NCBI GenBank assembly: GCA_963752695.1
Contig: CAVVZB010000001.1
Span: forward strand, 806,001-870,000
From: Bog-113 sp963752695
Lineage (GTDB): Bacteria > Acidobacteriota > Terriglobia > Bryobacterales > Bryobacteraceae
Direction of reading: 5' to 3'
DNA: 64,000 bases
This document shows positions 25,537-34,971 of this stretch, piece by piece. How positions within the stretch are numbered: position 1 is the first letter of the stretch; each line of letters starts with the position of its first letter. Under the pieces are notes generated by a model. It saw only the letters and a list, made by a program, of their open reading frames with translations. It was not told the DNA's origin and ran no database searches. The position numbers and the translations under genes are program-made.

Positions 25537-26478
25537 ATGAAATCGTTGTTGCCGATCGGAGTTTTCGCCGGACTCCTCACACTGGCTTGCACGCTCGCGG
25601 CGCAGGCCCCCGTCCGTCAGCAATCGCCGGAACCGGACGATAGCAGCCGGATCGTTGTCGGCGTCACTCGCGTCAACATCCTGTTCACCGTCACGGATAA
25701 GAAGGGCCGGTTCATCACTGATCTCACCCGCGACGATTTTCAAGTCTTTGAAAGCAAGAAGCAGCAAGCCATTTCCCAGTTCACTGCCGAAAGCGACTTG
25801 CCTCTGCGCCTCGCAATCCTCGTCGATACCAGCAACAGCATCCGCGATCGCTTCAAGTTTGAGCAGCAAGCTGCCGTCGAATTCGTCAACACTACCGTGC
25901 GTCCGCGCTCCGACAAAGCCATGATCGTCAGCTTCGATAGCTCCACGGAGCTGGTTGCCGATCTCACTGACGATCAGGAGAAGTTGGACACCGCTATCCG
26001 TAGCCTGCGCCCCGGCGGCGGCACCTCGCTGTACGACGCCATCTTCTATGCCTGCCGCGATAAATTGCAACTCGATCAGCCGCGGGATAAATTCCGCCGC
26101 GCCATGGTGATCGTCAGCGATGGCGAAGATAACCAGAGCCGCGTCACGCGCGATCAAGCGCTTGAGATGGCGCAGAAGGCCGATGTCGTCATCTACGCCA
26201 TCTCCACCAACATCTCCCGAATCGAAGGCAGCGGAGATAAGCTTCTTCGCTACTTGACTGAGGAAACCGGCGGCCAGGCGTTTTTCCCGTTCAAAGTGCA
26301 GGATCTTTCCCAATCGTTCGAAAATATCGGGAACGAATTGCGGCACCAGTACAACATCTTCTATCGTCCCGAACCCTTGGTTGCCGACGGGCTCTACCAC
26401 CCCGTCAGCGTGCGGCTCAAGAATCGGAAAGATCTGGTAGTCCGCGCCCGGAAAGGTTATTACGCTCCGCGCCTTTAA
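25537..26478 (+). CDS. Secreted VWA-domain protein (acidobacterial type)
   Basis: 313 residues with a signal peptide (LLPIGVFAGLLTLACTLAAQ). An N-terminal beta-domain (VTRVNILFTVTDKKGRFITD, LTRDDFQVFESKKQQAI) precedes a von Willebrand A domain from about residue 85: AILVDTSNSIRDRF is the MIDAS DxSxS motif; later RPGGGTSLYDAIF and VIVSDGEDNQS supply the Thr and Asp. This layout is very common and multi-copy in Acidobacteria; function is uncharacterised, probably metal-dependent protein binding in the periplasm. The opposite strand is also open for 310 codons but has no family features. The following GH16 frame begins within the last bases of this gene. Confidence 0.9.
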   Translation: MKSLLPIGVFAGLLTLACTLAAQAPVRQQSPEPDDSSRIVVGVTRVNILFTVTDKKGRFITDLTRDDFQVFESKKQQAISQFTAESDLPLRLAILVDTSNSIRDRFKFEQQAAVEFVNTTVRPRSDKAMIVSFDSSTELVADLTDDQEKLDTAIRSLRPGGGTSLYDAIFYACRDKLQLDQPRDKFRRAMVIVSDGEDNQSRVTRDQALEMAQKADVVIYAISTNISRIEGSGDKLLRYLTEETGGQAFFPFKVQDLSQSFENIGNELRHQYNIFYRPEPLVADGLYHPVSVRLKNRKDLVVRARKGYYAPRL

Positions 26479-27307
26479 CAGTTCCCTTTATGTCTTACTG
26501 CTCGCTGTTCTAAGTGCCGCGCTGAATTCTGCCCAGACTACCCGACCTTCCAATCCCTGGCAGCTTGTATGGAGCGATGAGTTCAACGGTCCGGCCAACT
26601 CCCCGCCCGATCCTTCCAAGTGGAATTACGACCTTGGTGGCGGCGGCTGGGGCAATGGCGAGCAGCAGGTTTATACCAATTCTCTGAATAATTCGTTTCA
26701 GGACGGAAAAGGCCACCTGATCATCCGGGCCATCAAAGACCAATCCGGGAAGTACACCTCCGCCCGGCTCCGATCCAGCGGCGACTGGACTTACGGCAAA
26801 GTCGAGGCCCGCATCGAATTGCCATTCGGTCCCGGGATCTGGCCTGCGTTTTGGATGCTCGGCGCCAACATCAGCACGTTCCCATGGCCCGCATGCGGCG
26901 AGATCGATATTCTGGAGAACTTCGGCTCCAAGATCGACACGCCCGCCACCGTCCACGGCACCATCCATGGCCCGAACTATCCAGAGGTCGGAGTCGGCGC
27001 CTCGTATACCTTGCCAGCGCGGCAAACCTTCACCGGCGGCTTCCATTTGTTCACGATCGTCTGGTCCGAGAACTCCATCGAGTTCTTGGTCGACGGCGTA
27101 ACCTACCAGAAGCTGACCCCACCCTCACTGCCTCCGGGCGGATCGTGGGTCTTCAACCACCCGTTCTTTCTTCTGCTGAATCTGGCCATAGGCGGACCTA
27201 ATACCTTCCTCGGATCGCCCGCCGCAGACACTCCATTCCCGCAAGAACTGGCGATTGACTACGTCCGGGTCTATCGAGCCACCGGGGTGCGGGCCTTCAC
27301 CCCTTAG
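26459..27307 (+). CDS. GH16 endo-beta-glucanase/laminarinase-like, secreted, no canonical start codon
   Basis: 282 residues if read from ATT 26459. The open frame runs from just after a TAG at 26438-26440 to 27307 and contains no ATG, GTG or TTG before 26819, which is already inside the catalytic domain. The 5' part encodes a good signal peptide (LYVLLLAVLSAALNSAQ), then WQLVWSDEFNG and PSKWNYDLGGGGWGNGE, the usual GH16 opening. The active site is GEIDILEN (ExDxxE) around residue 144, and HGTIHGPNY follows. So the frame is real, but translation must use ATT 26459, CTG 26498, or a +1 shift from the VWA gene near its TAA; a sequencing error is the other option. Coordinates of the 5' end are therefore provisional. 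Confidence 0.8.
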   Translation: MTLRAFNSSLYVLLLAVLSAALNSAQTTRPSNPWQLVWSDEFNGPANSPPDPSKWNYDLGGGGWGNGEQQVYTNSLNNSFQDGKGHLIIRAIKDQSGKYTSARLRSSGDWTYGKVEARIELPFGPGIWPAFWMLGANISTFPWPACGEIDILENFGSKIDTPATVHGTIHGPNYPEVGVGASYTLPARQTFTGGFHLFTIVWSENSIEFLVDGVTYQKLTPPSLPPGGSWVFNHPFFLLLNLAIGGPNTFLGSPAADTPFPQELAIDYVRVYRATGVRAFTP

Positions 27308-27390
27308 ACCAGTTCGACCTGTTCGATGTAGAACCCATTTCGATCTCCGCCCGTCTCAACGCGGGCCTTCCTTTGCAGCACAGTCTGTCC

Positions 27391-28302
27391 ATGGAATCCG
27401 ATTCGATTGTCCGCGTCATTGAGCAGCAGAACTGGTTAGAGCCCCTCGAAGAAAATCTGCAACAGAGCCTGGACGCGGCTTTTGCCGGCGACACCAAGCG
27501 CGGTAAGCCCATTGAAAATGCGCTTCATGGAGTCTGGCTCGGCCACGCATTGCACCCCGTATTGACAGACATTCCTGTCGGCGCCTGGACTGTCGCGCTC
27601 CTTCTCGACCTGGTCGAAGAAGTTACCGGTACGCGCGAATACCGTGCCGGGACCGACGCCGCCGTCCTCATCGGATTAGCTGGAGCCACGGGCGCAGCCG
27701 TTACCGGACTCACCGATTGGAAATCGATCAGTAAGCCGGCCCGGCGAACCGGAATCGTTCACGGACTCCTGAACTCTGTTGCAATGGGCCTGTACGTTGC
27801 ATCCGCCGTTCAGCGTTCGCGGAGAAGCCGAACGTCCGCGCGAGCTTTCTCCTATCTTGGCTACGCGCTGGCAATGAGTTCCGCCTGGCTTGGCGGCCAC
27901 TTAGTCTACGCCAACCAGATCGCGGTCGAGCGCCGGTCGCCTCAGGAGCCGCCTACCGATTTCGAGCCGGTCTTGGCCGCTGAACAGCTTGCCGACCTCA
28001 AGCCCACCAAAGCCCGATTTCAGGAGTATTCGCTCGTCCTGGTCAAGAAAGCCGAGAAGATTTACGCGCTGGCCGACACGTGCACCCATCTCGGCGGCCC
28101 GCTATCGGAAGGCACCTTGGAGGACGATTGCATCCGGTGTCCCTGGCACGGCTCGGCCTTCCGTCTGGACGATGGCTCGGTCGTCGAGAGTCCCGCCGTC
28201 CGGCCTCTAGTGGTTTTCGAAACGCGTGTCAATGCTGGCCAAATCGAAGTGCGCGTCCGCAAAGACGCCGGTGCTGACTCCGGACCCGTTCAAAGCCAGT
28301 GA
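27391..28302 (+). CDS. DUF2231 membrane domain fused to Rieske [2Fe-2S] domain
   Basis: 303 residues from ATG 27391 (TTG 27373 is upstream in frame). Residues about 40-175 carry four hydrophobic helices with GHALHPVLTDIPVGAWTVAL, the DUF2231 signature with conserved His. From about 195 a Rieske domain follows, with ligand motifs CTHLGGP and CPWHGSAF (C-x-H and C-x2-H). DUF2231-Rieske fusions are thought to be membrane redox proteins; partner and electron path are unknown. 83 bp after the GH16 gene, possibly co-transcribed. Confidence 0.88.
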   Translation: MESDSIVRVIEQQNWLEPLEENLQQSLDAAFAGDTKRGKPIENALHGVWLGHALHPVLTDIPVGAWTVALLLDLVEEVTGTREYRAGTDAAVLIGLAGATGAAVTGLTDWKSISKPARRTGIVHGLLNSVAMGLYVASAVQRSRRSRTSARAFSYLGYALAMSSAWLGGHLVYANQIAVERRSPQEPPTDFEPVLAAEQLADLKPTKARFQEYSLVLVKKAEKIYALADTCTHLGGPLSEGTLEDDCIRCPWHGSAFRLDDGSVVESPAVRPLVVFETRVNAGQIEVRVRKDAGADSGPVQSQ

Positions 28303-28311
28303 GCTCCGAAT

Positions 28312-29955
28312 CTAAAGCCGGCCCGCCTTCATCTCGGTCGCCAAATAATCCGTCGCACGCCAGCTGAGCGCCAGGATCGTCAACGTCGGATTCTTCTCGG
28401 ACGCGGTTGTGAATGACGAACCATCGGTCACGAACACATTCGGCACCTCATGCATCTGTCCGAATCCGTTCAGCGCGCTCCGCTTGGGATCTGCACCCAT
28501 CCGGCAGGTCCCATGCTCATGAATGGCGCTGCCATTCTTATCCAGCCAGCCGCGCTGGAACGGAAGAATCTCCGCCTTTGCCTCATGCAACAGCTGCTCC
28601 GCCGTGTCGTACATCTCCGCGGCCATCTTGCGCTCATTCGCGCCCGTGCGGTACTCAATGCGCGCAATCGGCATCCCATATTGATCCTTCGGAGTGCCTT
28701 CCACCGTGACCCGGTTGTATGCCTGAGGCAGAACTTCCCCATAAGGATGCAGCGCCACTAACGCCGGGTAACGCTTCTTCACGCCCGCTTTGAACTCTTT
28801 GCCGAACCCCGGGATCGACTTCGCCCAGTCCGCCCCGCCCTGTGCCCCACATCCCCAAAACTGGCTGCCGAACCCGCGCAAATAATCGCGCTTCTTGCCG
28901 CGATGGTTAAACCGCGGCAGATACATGTGTTCGCCTCCGATGCCATCGTCATCGCGGGTGGCCGTCCCCACCAGTTCCGGCATGAACCCGTACATGTGCA
29001 TCCGAATCTGCTCGCACAAATAGCGCCCAATTACGTCCGACCCGTTGCCAATCCCATTGGGATACCGCGATGACTTCGAATTTAGCAGCACGCGCGTCGA
29101 ATCGATACACGATGCGCCGACCACCACCACCCGCGCGCGCACCGATTTCTGTTCCCGCGTGTAGCGATCGAAGTATTCAACCCCGTTCGCCTTCCCGTCA
29201 TCTCCCACCAGTACCCGCGACACTACGGCGTTATCGATCACGTCCAGCCGGCCCGTTTTCAGAGCCGGTTCGATCAGATAGTCGGACGCGTTGAAGAAGG
29301 CCGAGACGTCGCACCCCCGGCCGCACGCCCCGCAATAGTGGCATGGTGTATGGCCGCGCGAGCTGTTGGTGTTCACGGCGCGCCGTCCGGCCACCAGAGG
29401 AATCCCTAAACGCGCTCCCGCTTTCTGCAGAAGCTTCTCACCGCATCGCATATTGGGCGGGGGTAGATGAAACTTGCTGCCCGGTAGCGAATCTGAATCG
29501 TCATCGCCGCCGCAGACGCCGATCAGCTGATCCACATTGTCGTAATAAGGAGCGATGTCTTTGTAACGAATTGGCCACGGGATCTCCCACCCATCGTGTT
29601 CGGCTGAAGCGAAGTCTAAATCCGAATACCGGAGTGACACCCGCCCCCATACGTTGGTTTTTCCGCCGCGGCCCCACACACGCACCAGCTCGAATGGCTG
29701 CGCGTCCGGCGTCGTATACGGTTGCTCTTTTGTGTCGACATAGAAACGCGTGGGTAGCTCGCCCCTTTCGGTTTTCTGCCGCCATTCCCACGGAGTCACA
29801 TGCGTCCAGTACTTTGAACGATTGAATCGCGTCCCGGCGTCGAGCACCAGCACCCGCACGCCCTTCCGTGTCAGGTTCCATGCCGCCATCCCCCCGGCAG
29901 CGCCACTACCGATAATTACTACGTCATGGACGTCCTGTGCGCGTTGAATTTGCAT
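28312..29955 (-). CDS. GMC-family FAD-dependent oxidoreductase
   Basis: 547 residues from ATG 29955 (MQIQRAQDVHDVVIIGSGAA). A longer frame to 30030 crosses the divergent recQ start region. The FAD-binding Gly motif GSGAAGGMAAWNL is near residue 15; VWGRGGKTNVWGRVSLRYSD matches the GMC N-terminal region; a Cys cluster CHYCGACGRGCDVSAFFN lies near 215; the C-terminal active-site region has HEHGTCRMG with catalytic His, then VPNVFVTDGSSFTTASEKNP. Oxidises an alcohol or sugar alcohol; the substrate is unknown. There is no obvious Tat or Sec signal and no cytochrome or subunit-3 partner next to it. Convergent with the Rieske gene (9 bp gap). Confidence 0.92.
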   Translation of the reverse strand: MQIQRAQDVHDVVIIGSGAAGGMAAWNLTRKGVRVLVLDAGTRFNRSKYWTHVTPWEWRQKTERGELPTRFYVDTKEQPYTTPDAQPFELVRVWGRGGKTNVWGRVSLRYSDLDFASAEHDGWEIPWPIRYKDIAPYYDNVDQLIGVCGGDDDSDSLPGSKFHLPPPNMRCGEKLLQKAGARLGIPLVAGRRAVNTNSSRGHTPCHYCGACGRGCDVSAFFNASDYLIEPALKTGRLDVIDNAVVSRVLVGDDGKANGVEYFDRYTREQKSVRARVVVVGASCIDSTRVLLNSKSSRYPNGIGNGSDVIGRYLCEQIRMHMYGFMPELVGTATRDDDGIGGEHMYLPRFNHRGKKRDYLRGFGSQFWGCGAQGGADWAKSIPGFGKEFKAGVKKRYPALVALHPYGEVLPQAYNRVTVEGTPKDQYGMPIARIEYRTGANERKMAAEMYDTAEQLLHEAKAEILPFQRGWLDKNGSAIHEHGTCRMGADPKRSALNGFGQMHEVPNVFVTDGSSFTTASEKNPTLTILALSWRATDYLATEMKAGRL

Positions 29956-29999
29956 GTGTCTCCCGGCGCGCTTGCAGCTGCCGCGGGTACAATTATATT

Positions 30000-31856
30000 T
30001 TGTCGGATTCTGAAGCGCTCCACGGCGCATTACGCCGCTACTGGGGCTACAATTCCTTCCGCCCGCTCCAGGAAAAAATTATCCGCAGCCTGGTGGATGG
30101 TCATGACACCGCCGTCGTCATGCCCACCGGTGGCGGCAAGAGCCTGTGTTACCAGCTGCCGGCATTAGTCTCCGGACGGACCGCCATCGTTATCTCCCCA
30201 TTGATCGCGTTGATGCAGGATCAAGCCGCGCAACTTGCCCAAATGGGAATCCCCGCCGCCGTGATCAACAGCAGTATGGATTCCGCCGAGCAATCCCGCG
30301 TCATGCGAGATGCTGTCCAAGGCGCTTTCCGGCTCCTTTATCTTTCCCCCGAACGGCTGGCGCGTCCCGATACCGTCCACTGGCTTTCGCGCGTGCCGGT
30401 AAGCTTCTTTGCCATCGACGAAGCCCACTGCATCTCCGAATGGGGCCACGAGTTCCGCCCCGAATATCGCCAGCTCAAACGGCTGCGCGACCATTTCCCG
30501 GATCTGCCCATCGCCGCCTTCACCGCCAGCGCCACCCAGCGCGTCCGGCACGACATTCTCGATCAGCTCGGCCTGCGCTCGCCCCATAAGTACATCGCCA
30601 GCTTCCATCGGCCTAACCTTCGCTACCTGGTTCGCGAGTGCGCCGCCAAAACGCAGGACAAGCTCCTCTTGCAATCGCTAAAAGCTCACCAGGGCGCCAA
30701 CGTCATCATCTACGCGCCCACCATCGCTCGCGTTGAAGAGACGGTCGACTTCCTGGGCGATCGCGGAATTCCAGCCGTCCCCTATCACGGTCAGATGGAT
30801 AATCCCTCCCGCCACCGGAATCAGGAGCGCTGGATGTCCGATGAAGTGCGGATTCTGGTTGGCACGCTTGCATTCGGGCTCGGCATCAATAAGTCAGCCG
30901 TGCGCGCCGTCATCCATCTCGCTTTACCGAAATCTATTGAGCAGTATTACCAGGAAGCGGGCCGGGCGGGCCGTGATGGCGAACCCGCGGATTGCTTACT
31001 CCTCTGGCAAAAGAAAGACGCCGGCCTGCTTGCCTACTTCTGTGAGCAATTGACCGATAAGCAGGAGAAACAACGCGCCTGGGAACGCTATCACTCCATC
31101 AAGAACTTCGCCGCCAACGACCAATGCCGCCACCGCCAGATCTGCCATCACTTCGGTGAAAGCCCGAAGTGGGAAAACTGCGGCATGTGCGATCGTTGCG
31201 CTTCTCTTCCCGAGTGGCTGGAGGACAAGAAACCGCTGAGTCGCTTCGCGCGCAAGCCCGCCGCCAAGTCCGTCCCAGACGACCCCAACATTCCCCCGGG
31301 TCTGATGGACTACCTTCGCGAATGGCGTCGCACAGTTGCCCGCGAAAAGCAGGTCTCCGCGTTTCTCATCATGACCGACGCCACCCTGCGCGACATCTGT
31401 GTCCAGCAGCCCCGCACTCTCGATCAACTAGCCCACAACATCACCGGCATGGGGGCGCGCAAAGCTGAAATGTACGGGCTCCCGATCCTTCAGGCATTGG
31501 AACGCTTCAGCGGCGGTGAACGCGCCGTCGCTCCCCTTCCCAAGGAAGCCCTAATCGGCCCAGCGGAAGAGACTCTTCAGCTCCTAAGCCAAGGCAAGAC
31601 ATTCGAACAAATCGCGCATTCCCGAGGGCGGCAGTTAGCCACTGTGGTCGGAATGGTTGCCGTTTTAGTCGAACAGGGAAAGCTTGATTTCCAGGCAGAA
31701 TGGGCGCGAGCCGGCATTCTCGATCTCGTCGAGCAAGCAGCCTCCGAAGTTGGGCATCAGTGGCTCAAGCCCTTGAAAGACCGGGTGCCCGAAGCAACGT
31801 TCGACGAAATTCGTTTGATCGTAGCCAAGCTGCGCAGCCAGGCGCTGCCCCGCTAA
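30000..31856 (+). CDS. recQ: ATP-dependent DNA helicase RecQ
   Basis: 618 residues from TTG 30000 (SDSEALHGALRRYWGYNSFR follows). The frame is open back to 29937, but that would cross the divergent GMC start and reads as non-family sequence. Superfamily 2 motifs: MPTGGGKSLCYQLP (Walker A), DEAHCISEWGHEFRPEYRQL (DEAH), TLAFGLGINKSAVRAVIHLA and QEAGRAGRDG (motif VI). The RQC zinc site is C-x16-C-x2-C-x2-C (CRHRQIC...CGMCDRC). An HRDC-like domain lies around 440-520, with a helical C-terminus. 3'-5' helicase for recombination and repair. Confidence 0.93.
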   Translation: MSDSEALHGALRRYWGYNSFRPLQEKIIRSLVDGHDTAVVMPTGGGKSLCYQLPALVSGRTAIVISPLIALMQDQAAQLAQMGIPAAVINSSMDSAEQSRVMRDAVQGAFRLLYLSPERLARPDTVHWLSRVPVSFFAIDEAHCISEWGHEFRPEYRQLKRLRDHFPDLPIAAFTASATQRVRHDILDQLGLRSPHKYIASFHRPNLRYLVRECAAKTQDKLLLQSLKAHQGANVIIYAPTIARVEETVDFLGDRGIPAVPYHGQMDNPSRHRNQERWMSDEVRILVGTLAFGLGINKSAVRAVIHLALPKSIEQYYQEAGRAGRDGEPADCLLLWQKKDAGLLAYFCEQLTDKQEKQRAWERYHSIKNFAANDQCRHRQICHHFGESPKWENCGMCDRCASLPEWLEDKKPLSRFARKPAAKSVPDDPNIPPGLMDYLREWRRTVAREKQVSAFLIMTDATLRDICVQQPRTLDQLAHNITGMGARKAEMYGLPILQALERFSGGERAVAPLPKEALIGPAEETLQLLSQGKTFEQIAHSRGRQLATVVGMVAVLVEQGKLDFQAEWARAGILDLVEQAASEVGHQWLKPLKDRVPEATFDEIRLIVAKLRSQALPR

Positions 31857-31857
31857 C

Positions 31858-32688
31858 TCACTGTGCCGCTTTTGGCGACCCTTGCTGATCCTGTCCATCC
31901 CGCTTGGCTTTGCGCGTGCCGAATCCAAACCTGCGGCCGATGATCATTTTCACCAGCAAATGATCGGTGCCATGCGTCACCCCAACTCCCACACCCATGT
32001 TGAACTCCCAGTTCGGGCCCAGGTTTAGATCCATCGCCGGAACAAATTGCTGCTGCTGCTGGGCGAACGTGTCGAATCCGGTAATGGGCCCGAGCGATCC
32101 GTAATATTCAATTCCCGCGTTAATCCGCTTAGTAATGTCGTAGCCAACTTTGAAGTTTGGCGAGAACACCAGACCTTGTGGCACTCCGGGACCATGAAAC
32201 GACCGGTCGAGCGTCGGGTTGAATGACAAATACCAGCGCCGCAACTGCTTGTCGACAATCGGCCGTATCTCCATCGTCCAGGTATCGGCCGAGTAATGAG
32301 CCCGCTGATAACCCACCTCGAGCGACAGACTCGCGCCTACCGGCCAGTGCCAATCCTCTGGCACGCGCACCCGCGGTCGAATGTGGTCGCCAACCCACTG
32401 CCACCCATGCAATTGGCTTGCGCTCGTAAAAACATAGAATCCGGTCTCGAACCACGGCGTAATTCCTTGAGTGATCTCCAGCGTCTCGTGTTCCGCATGC
32501 TCGGTGGGGTAAAGACCGTCCACTTCGGTCTTGCTGCCGGAAAATGTGAAATTGCTGTGCAACTCAACCATCGTCCGGCCCGGAGCCACCGTCTCCGCCC
32601 CGTAGACCTGGATCTCATAGTTGTCCTGTGCTATCCCTGTGGACGCCCCGATTAGAAACAAGATTGGCGCCAGCCATCGCATTTTCAT
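31858..32688 (-). CDS. Secreted/outer-membrane beta-barrel-like hypothetical protein
   Basis: 276 residues with a signal peptide (WLAPILFLIGASTGIAQ). The body is rich in alternating aromatic strands (YEIQVYGAETVAPGRTMVEL, ITPWFETGFYVFTSASQLHG, INAGIEYYGSLGPI, WEFNMGVGVGVTHGTD), as in small outer-membrane porin-like or MetA-pathway-of-phenol-degradation-like proteins. Ends in a charged tail. The exact family is not recognised. Convergent with recQ (stops 1 bp apart) and divergent from mtgA (19 bp). Confidence 0.65.
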   Translation of the reverse strand: MKMRWLAPILFLIGASTGIAQDNYEIQVYGAETVAPGRTMVELHSNFTFSGSKTEVDGLYPTEHAEHETLEITQGITPWFETGFYVFTSASQLHGWQWVGDHIRPRVRVPEDWHWPVGASLSLEVGYQRAHYSADTWTMEIRPIVDKQLRRWYLSFNPTLDRSFHGPGVPQGLVFSPNFKVGYDITKRINAGIEYYGSLGPITGFDTFAQQQQQFVPAMDLNLGPNWEFNMGVGVGVTHGTDHLLVKMIIGRRFGFGTRKAKRDGQDQQGSPKAAQ

Positions 32689-32707
32689 AGGTTAACTATT
32701 CTGAAGG

Positions 32708-33451
32708 TTGCCACCCGCCTCTCGCCCACGCTCCCGCAAGCCGCCTCCGAAAAGCACGCCGTCCAAGAATACGCGCAAGCAGAGACCCACGCGCGTCCGT
32801 GTCATCCTTCGAACCCTTATCTTTTCCATAGTCGCCATTTATCTCAGCACGGCCCTCATGCTGCTGACTCTGCGCTGGGTCGATCCGCCCACCACCGCCG
32901 TGCAAGCCGAAAGGCGCGTCCAGTCTTGGGTCAATCGCCAGCCCTATCACAAGACTTACGAGCCGGTGCCACTCAGACGCATCTCTCTTTATTTGCAGCA
33001 CGCGGTCATCGCCGCCGAGGACACGCGCTTCTACCACCACCACGGTTTCGATTGGAAGCAGATTCGCGTTGCGGCTGAAGACGATCTGGAAGAGGGCCGA
33101 AGCCGCGGTGCGTCAACCATCACTCAGCAGCTCGTGAAGAACCTATTCCTGACCACCAGTCACTCCTTCATCAGAAAAGGCATCGAGTTCACCATCGTGC
33201 CCTTGGCCGAACTCATCCTCTCCAAGCAGCGCATCCTGGAACTCTACTTGAACGTCGTCGAGTGGGGACCTGGCGTGTATGGCGCCGAGGCAGCCGCTCA
33301 GCATTGGTACCGGGTCGATGGGATTCATCTCACCCGAGACGACAGCATTCAACTCGCGTCCTTGCTCCCCGCCCCGCGCCGCCGCCGTCCCGGGCAGAAC
33401 ACTCTCTATTCCGGAAAGATCGCCCAGCGCCTTCGCGAAATGAGGTGGTAA
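32708..33451 (+). CDS. mtgA: Monofunctional biosynthetic peptidoglycan transglycosylase
   Basis: 247 residues from TTG 32708, the first possible start after an in-frame TGA. A basic Pro/Lys/Arg N-terminus and one transmembrane segment (LIFSIVAIYLSTALMLLTLR, about 38-58) precede a GT51 domain with its motifs: AAEDTRFYHHHGFDW (catalytic Glu), RGASTITQQLVKNL, and KQRILELYLNVVEWGPGVYG with the second Glu. No transpeptidase domain, which makes it MtgA-type. Polymerises lipid II into glycan strands at the periplasmic face. Confidence 0.93.
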   Translation: MPPASRPRSRKPPPKSTPSKNTRKQRPTRVRVILRTLIFSIVAIYLSTALMLLTLRWVDPPTTAVQAERRVQSWVNRQPYHKTYEPVPLRRISLYLQHAVIAAEDTRFYHHHGFDWKQIRVAAEDDLEEGRSRGASTITQQLVKNLFLTTSHSFIRKGIEFTIVPLAELILSKQRILELYLNVVEWGPGVYGAEAAAQHWYRVDGIHLTRDDSIQLASLLPAPRRRRPGQNTLYSGKIAQRLREMRW

Positions 33452-33474
33452 CGCTGCGTTAAACTGCAGGATTC

Positions 33475-34971
33475 TTGCTCCTTCAGCTAGAGTCAATTCA
33501 AAAGCGCTTCGGCGGTGTCACCGCGCTCCACGATGGCAACCTCATCGTCGCCGCGGGTGAAATCCACCTGCTCATGGGCGAGAATGGGGCGGGGAAATCT
33601 ACCTTAGTCAAAATCATCGCCGGTATGATGCGGCGCGATGCTGGCCGCATGCTCTGGCGCGGACAAGAAGTCGATCTGCCCAGCCCAGCCCACGCTGCCG
33701 CCATCGGAATCGCGATGGTGCATCAGGAATCCCTCCTCTCCCCGCACTTGACCGTTGCTGAAAATCTATTCCTCGGCCGCGAGCCGCAAGGCATGTTCGG
33801 GATGATCTCCCGGCGCAAGATGCTCGAACGCGCCCGGCACGTCATCGCCGACCATCAGTTTCCACTTGAAGCTGACCAACACGTGAGCCGGCTTAGCCCC
33901 GCCGAAAAACAGATGGTCGAAATCTGCCGTGCCGTCCTCCAGGGTTCCAGCCTGCTCATCTTCGACGAACCCACATCCTCCCTCTTGCCGCGGGATAGCG
34001 AGCAGGTGTTCCGCCTGGTCCGCGGCTTGCGCGAACGCGGTATGGGCGTGATCTACATTACCCATCGCTTGGAAGAACTACGCGCTATCGGCGACAACGT
34101 AACCATCCTGCGCGATGGAGCCACCATCCATACCGGCCCCATCGCCGGGATAACTACCGGGCAACTGATCGAACGAATGGTTGGCCGTCCCGTGTCCGCC
34201 ACCTACGCGCGCGACCCTTTAACTCCCGGGAAAGTAATGCTCGACGTTCAGAACGCCTCGTCGCCAAAGGTCCGTGACATCTCCTTCCAACTGCGCGAGG
34301 GTGAAGTCCTCGGTGTTGCCGGACTGATGGGTTCCGGCCGGACCGAGCTATGCAACCTGCTCTTCGGGGTCGATCCGCTGGTTAGAGGTTCTCTCCACGT
34401 GGACGGTCAACCGTCTGTGTTCCACTCCACGCGCGATGCAGTCCAAGCCGGAATCGCCTTGATCACCGAAGACCGCCAGCGAACCGGCCTCGCCATCCGC
34501 CTGCCGATCGCTCAAAACATGACGATTGCAAATCTGCCAGCCGCGAATCCCTCACCGTTCGGCCGCTTCGGCATCTTGAATCGCACACACGAATCCTCGA
34601 TCGCCAATGGTTACATCGAAACCCTTCACATCCGATGCAGTTCCACAAAACAGCCCGCTGGAACGCTAAGTGGCGGCAACCAACAGAAAGTTGCTATCAC
34701 CAAGTGGTTGTTTCGCAAAGCCCGTATCTTCCTGTTCGATGAACCCACGCGCGGAATCGACATTGGCGCAAAAAGAGAAATCTTCGAGCTGATCGACCAC
34801 TTGGCCAAGTGTGGCGCTGCCATCTTGATGGTCAGCTCCGAACTGCAGGAGCTCCAACAACTGGCCGATCGAATCCTGGTTTTGCGCAATGGACGCCTTG
34901 CCGGTGAATTGCCCGGAACCGCCTTACAACACGAAATGATGACACTGGCCGCTTTGGAGCAAGTCGCTTGA
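33475..34971 (+). CDS. Sugar ABC transporter ATP-binding protein (RbsA/MglA family)
   Basis: 498 residues from TTG 33475, with GCAGGA upstream. Two fused ABC modules: first Walker A GENGAGKSTLVKI, signature LSPAEKQMVEICRAV and IFDEPTSSL; second half has the family's usual altered Walker A (GLMGSGRTELC), then TEDRQRTGLA, LSGGNQQKVAITKW and LFDEPTRGID. Energises uptake of a monosaccharide (CUT2 family) with the permease that overlaps its stop (TTGA). No periplasmic binding protein gene is adjacent, so the substrate is not deducible. Confidence 0.93.
   Translation: MLLQLESIQKRFGGVTALHDGNLIVAAGEIHLLMGENGAGKSTLVKIIAGMMRRDAGRMLWRGQEVDLPSPAHAAAIGIAMVHQESLLSPHLTVAENLFLGREPQGMFGMISRRKMLERARHVIADHQFPLEADQHVSRLSPAEKQMVEICRAVLQGSSLLIFDEPTSSLLPRDSEQVFRLVRGLRERGMGVIYITHRLEELRAIGDNVTILRDGATIHTGPIAGITTGQLIERMVGRPVSATYARDPLTPGKVMLDVQNASSPKVRDISFQLREGEVLGVAGLMGSGRTELCNLLFGVDPLVRGSLHVDGQPSVFHSTRDAVQAGIALITEDRQRTGLAIRLPIAQNMTIANLPAANPSPFGRFGILNRTHESSIANGYIETLHIRCSSTKQPAGTLSGGNQQKVAITKWLFRKARIFLFDEPTRGIDIGAKREIFELIDHLAKCGAAILMVSSELQELQQLADRILVLRNGRLAGELPGTALQHEMMTLAALEQVA

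Noticed and set aside
25468..26400. 310-codon open frame antisense to the VWA gene
   Set aside because: Composition is a mirror of the codon bias of the plus-strand gene, no family features; the plus strand has a signal peptide and intact MIDAS motifs.
26510..27046. 178-codon frame antisense to GH16
   Set aside because: The plus frame carries the GEIDILEN active site; the minus frame has no family-like sequence.
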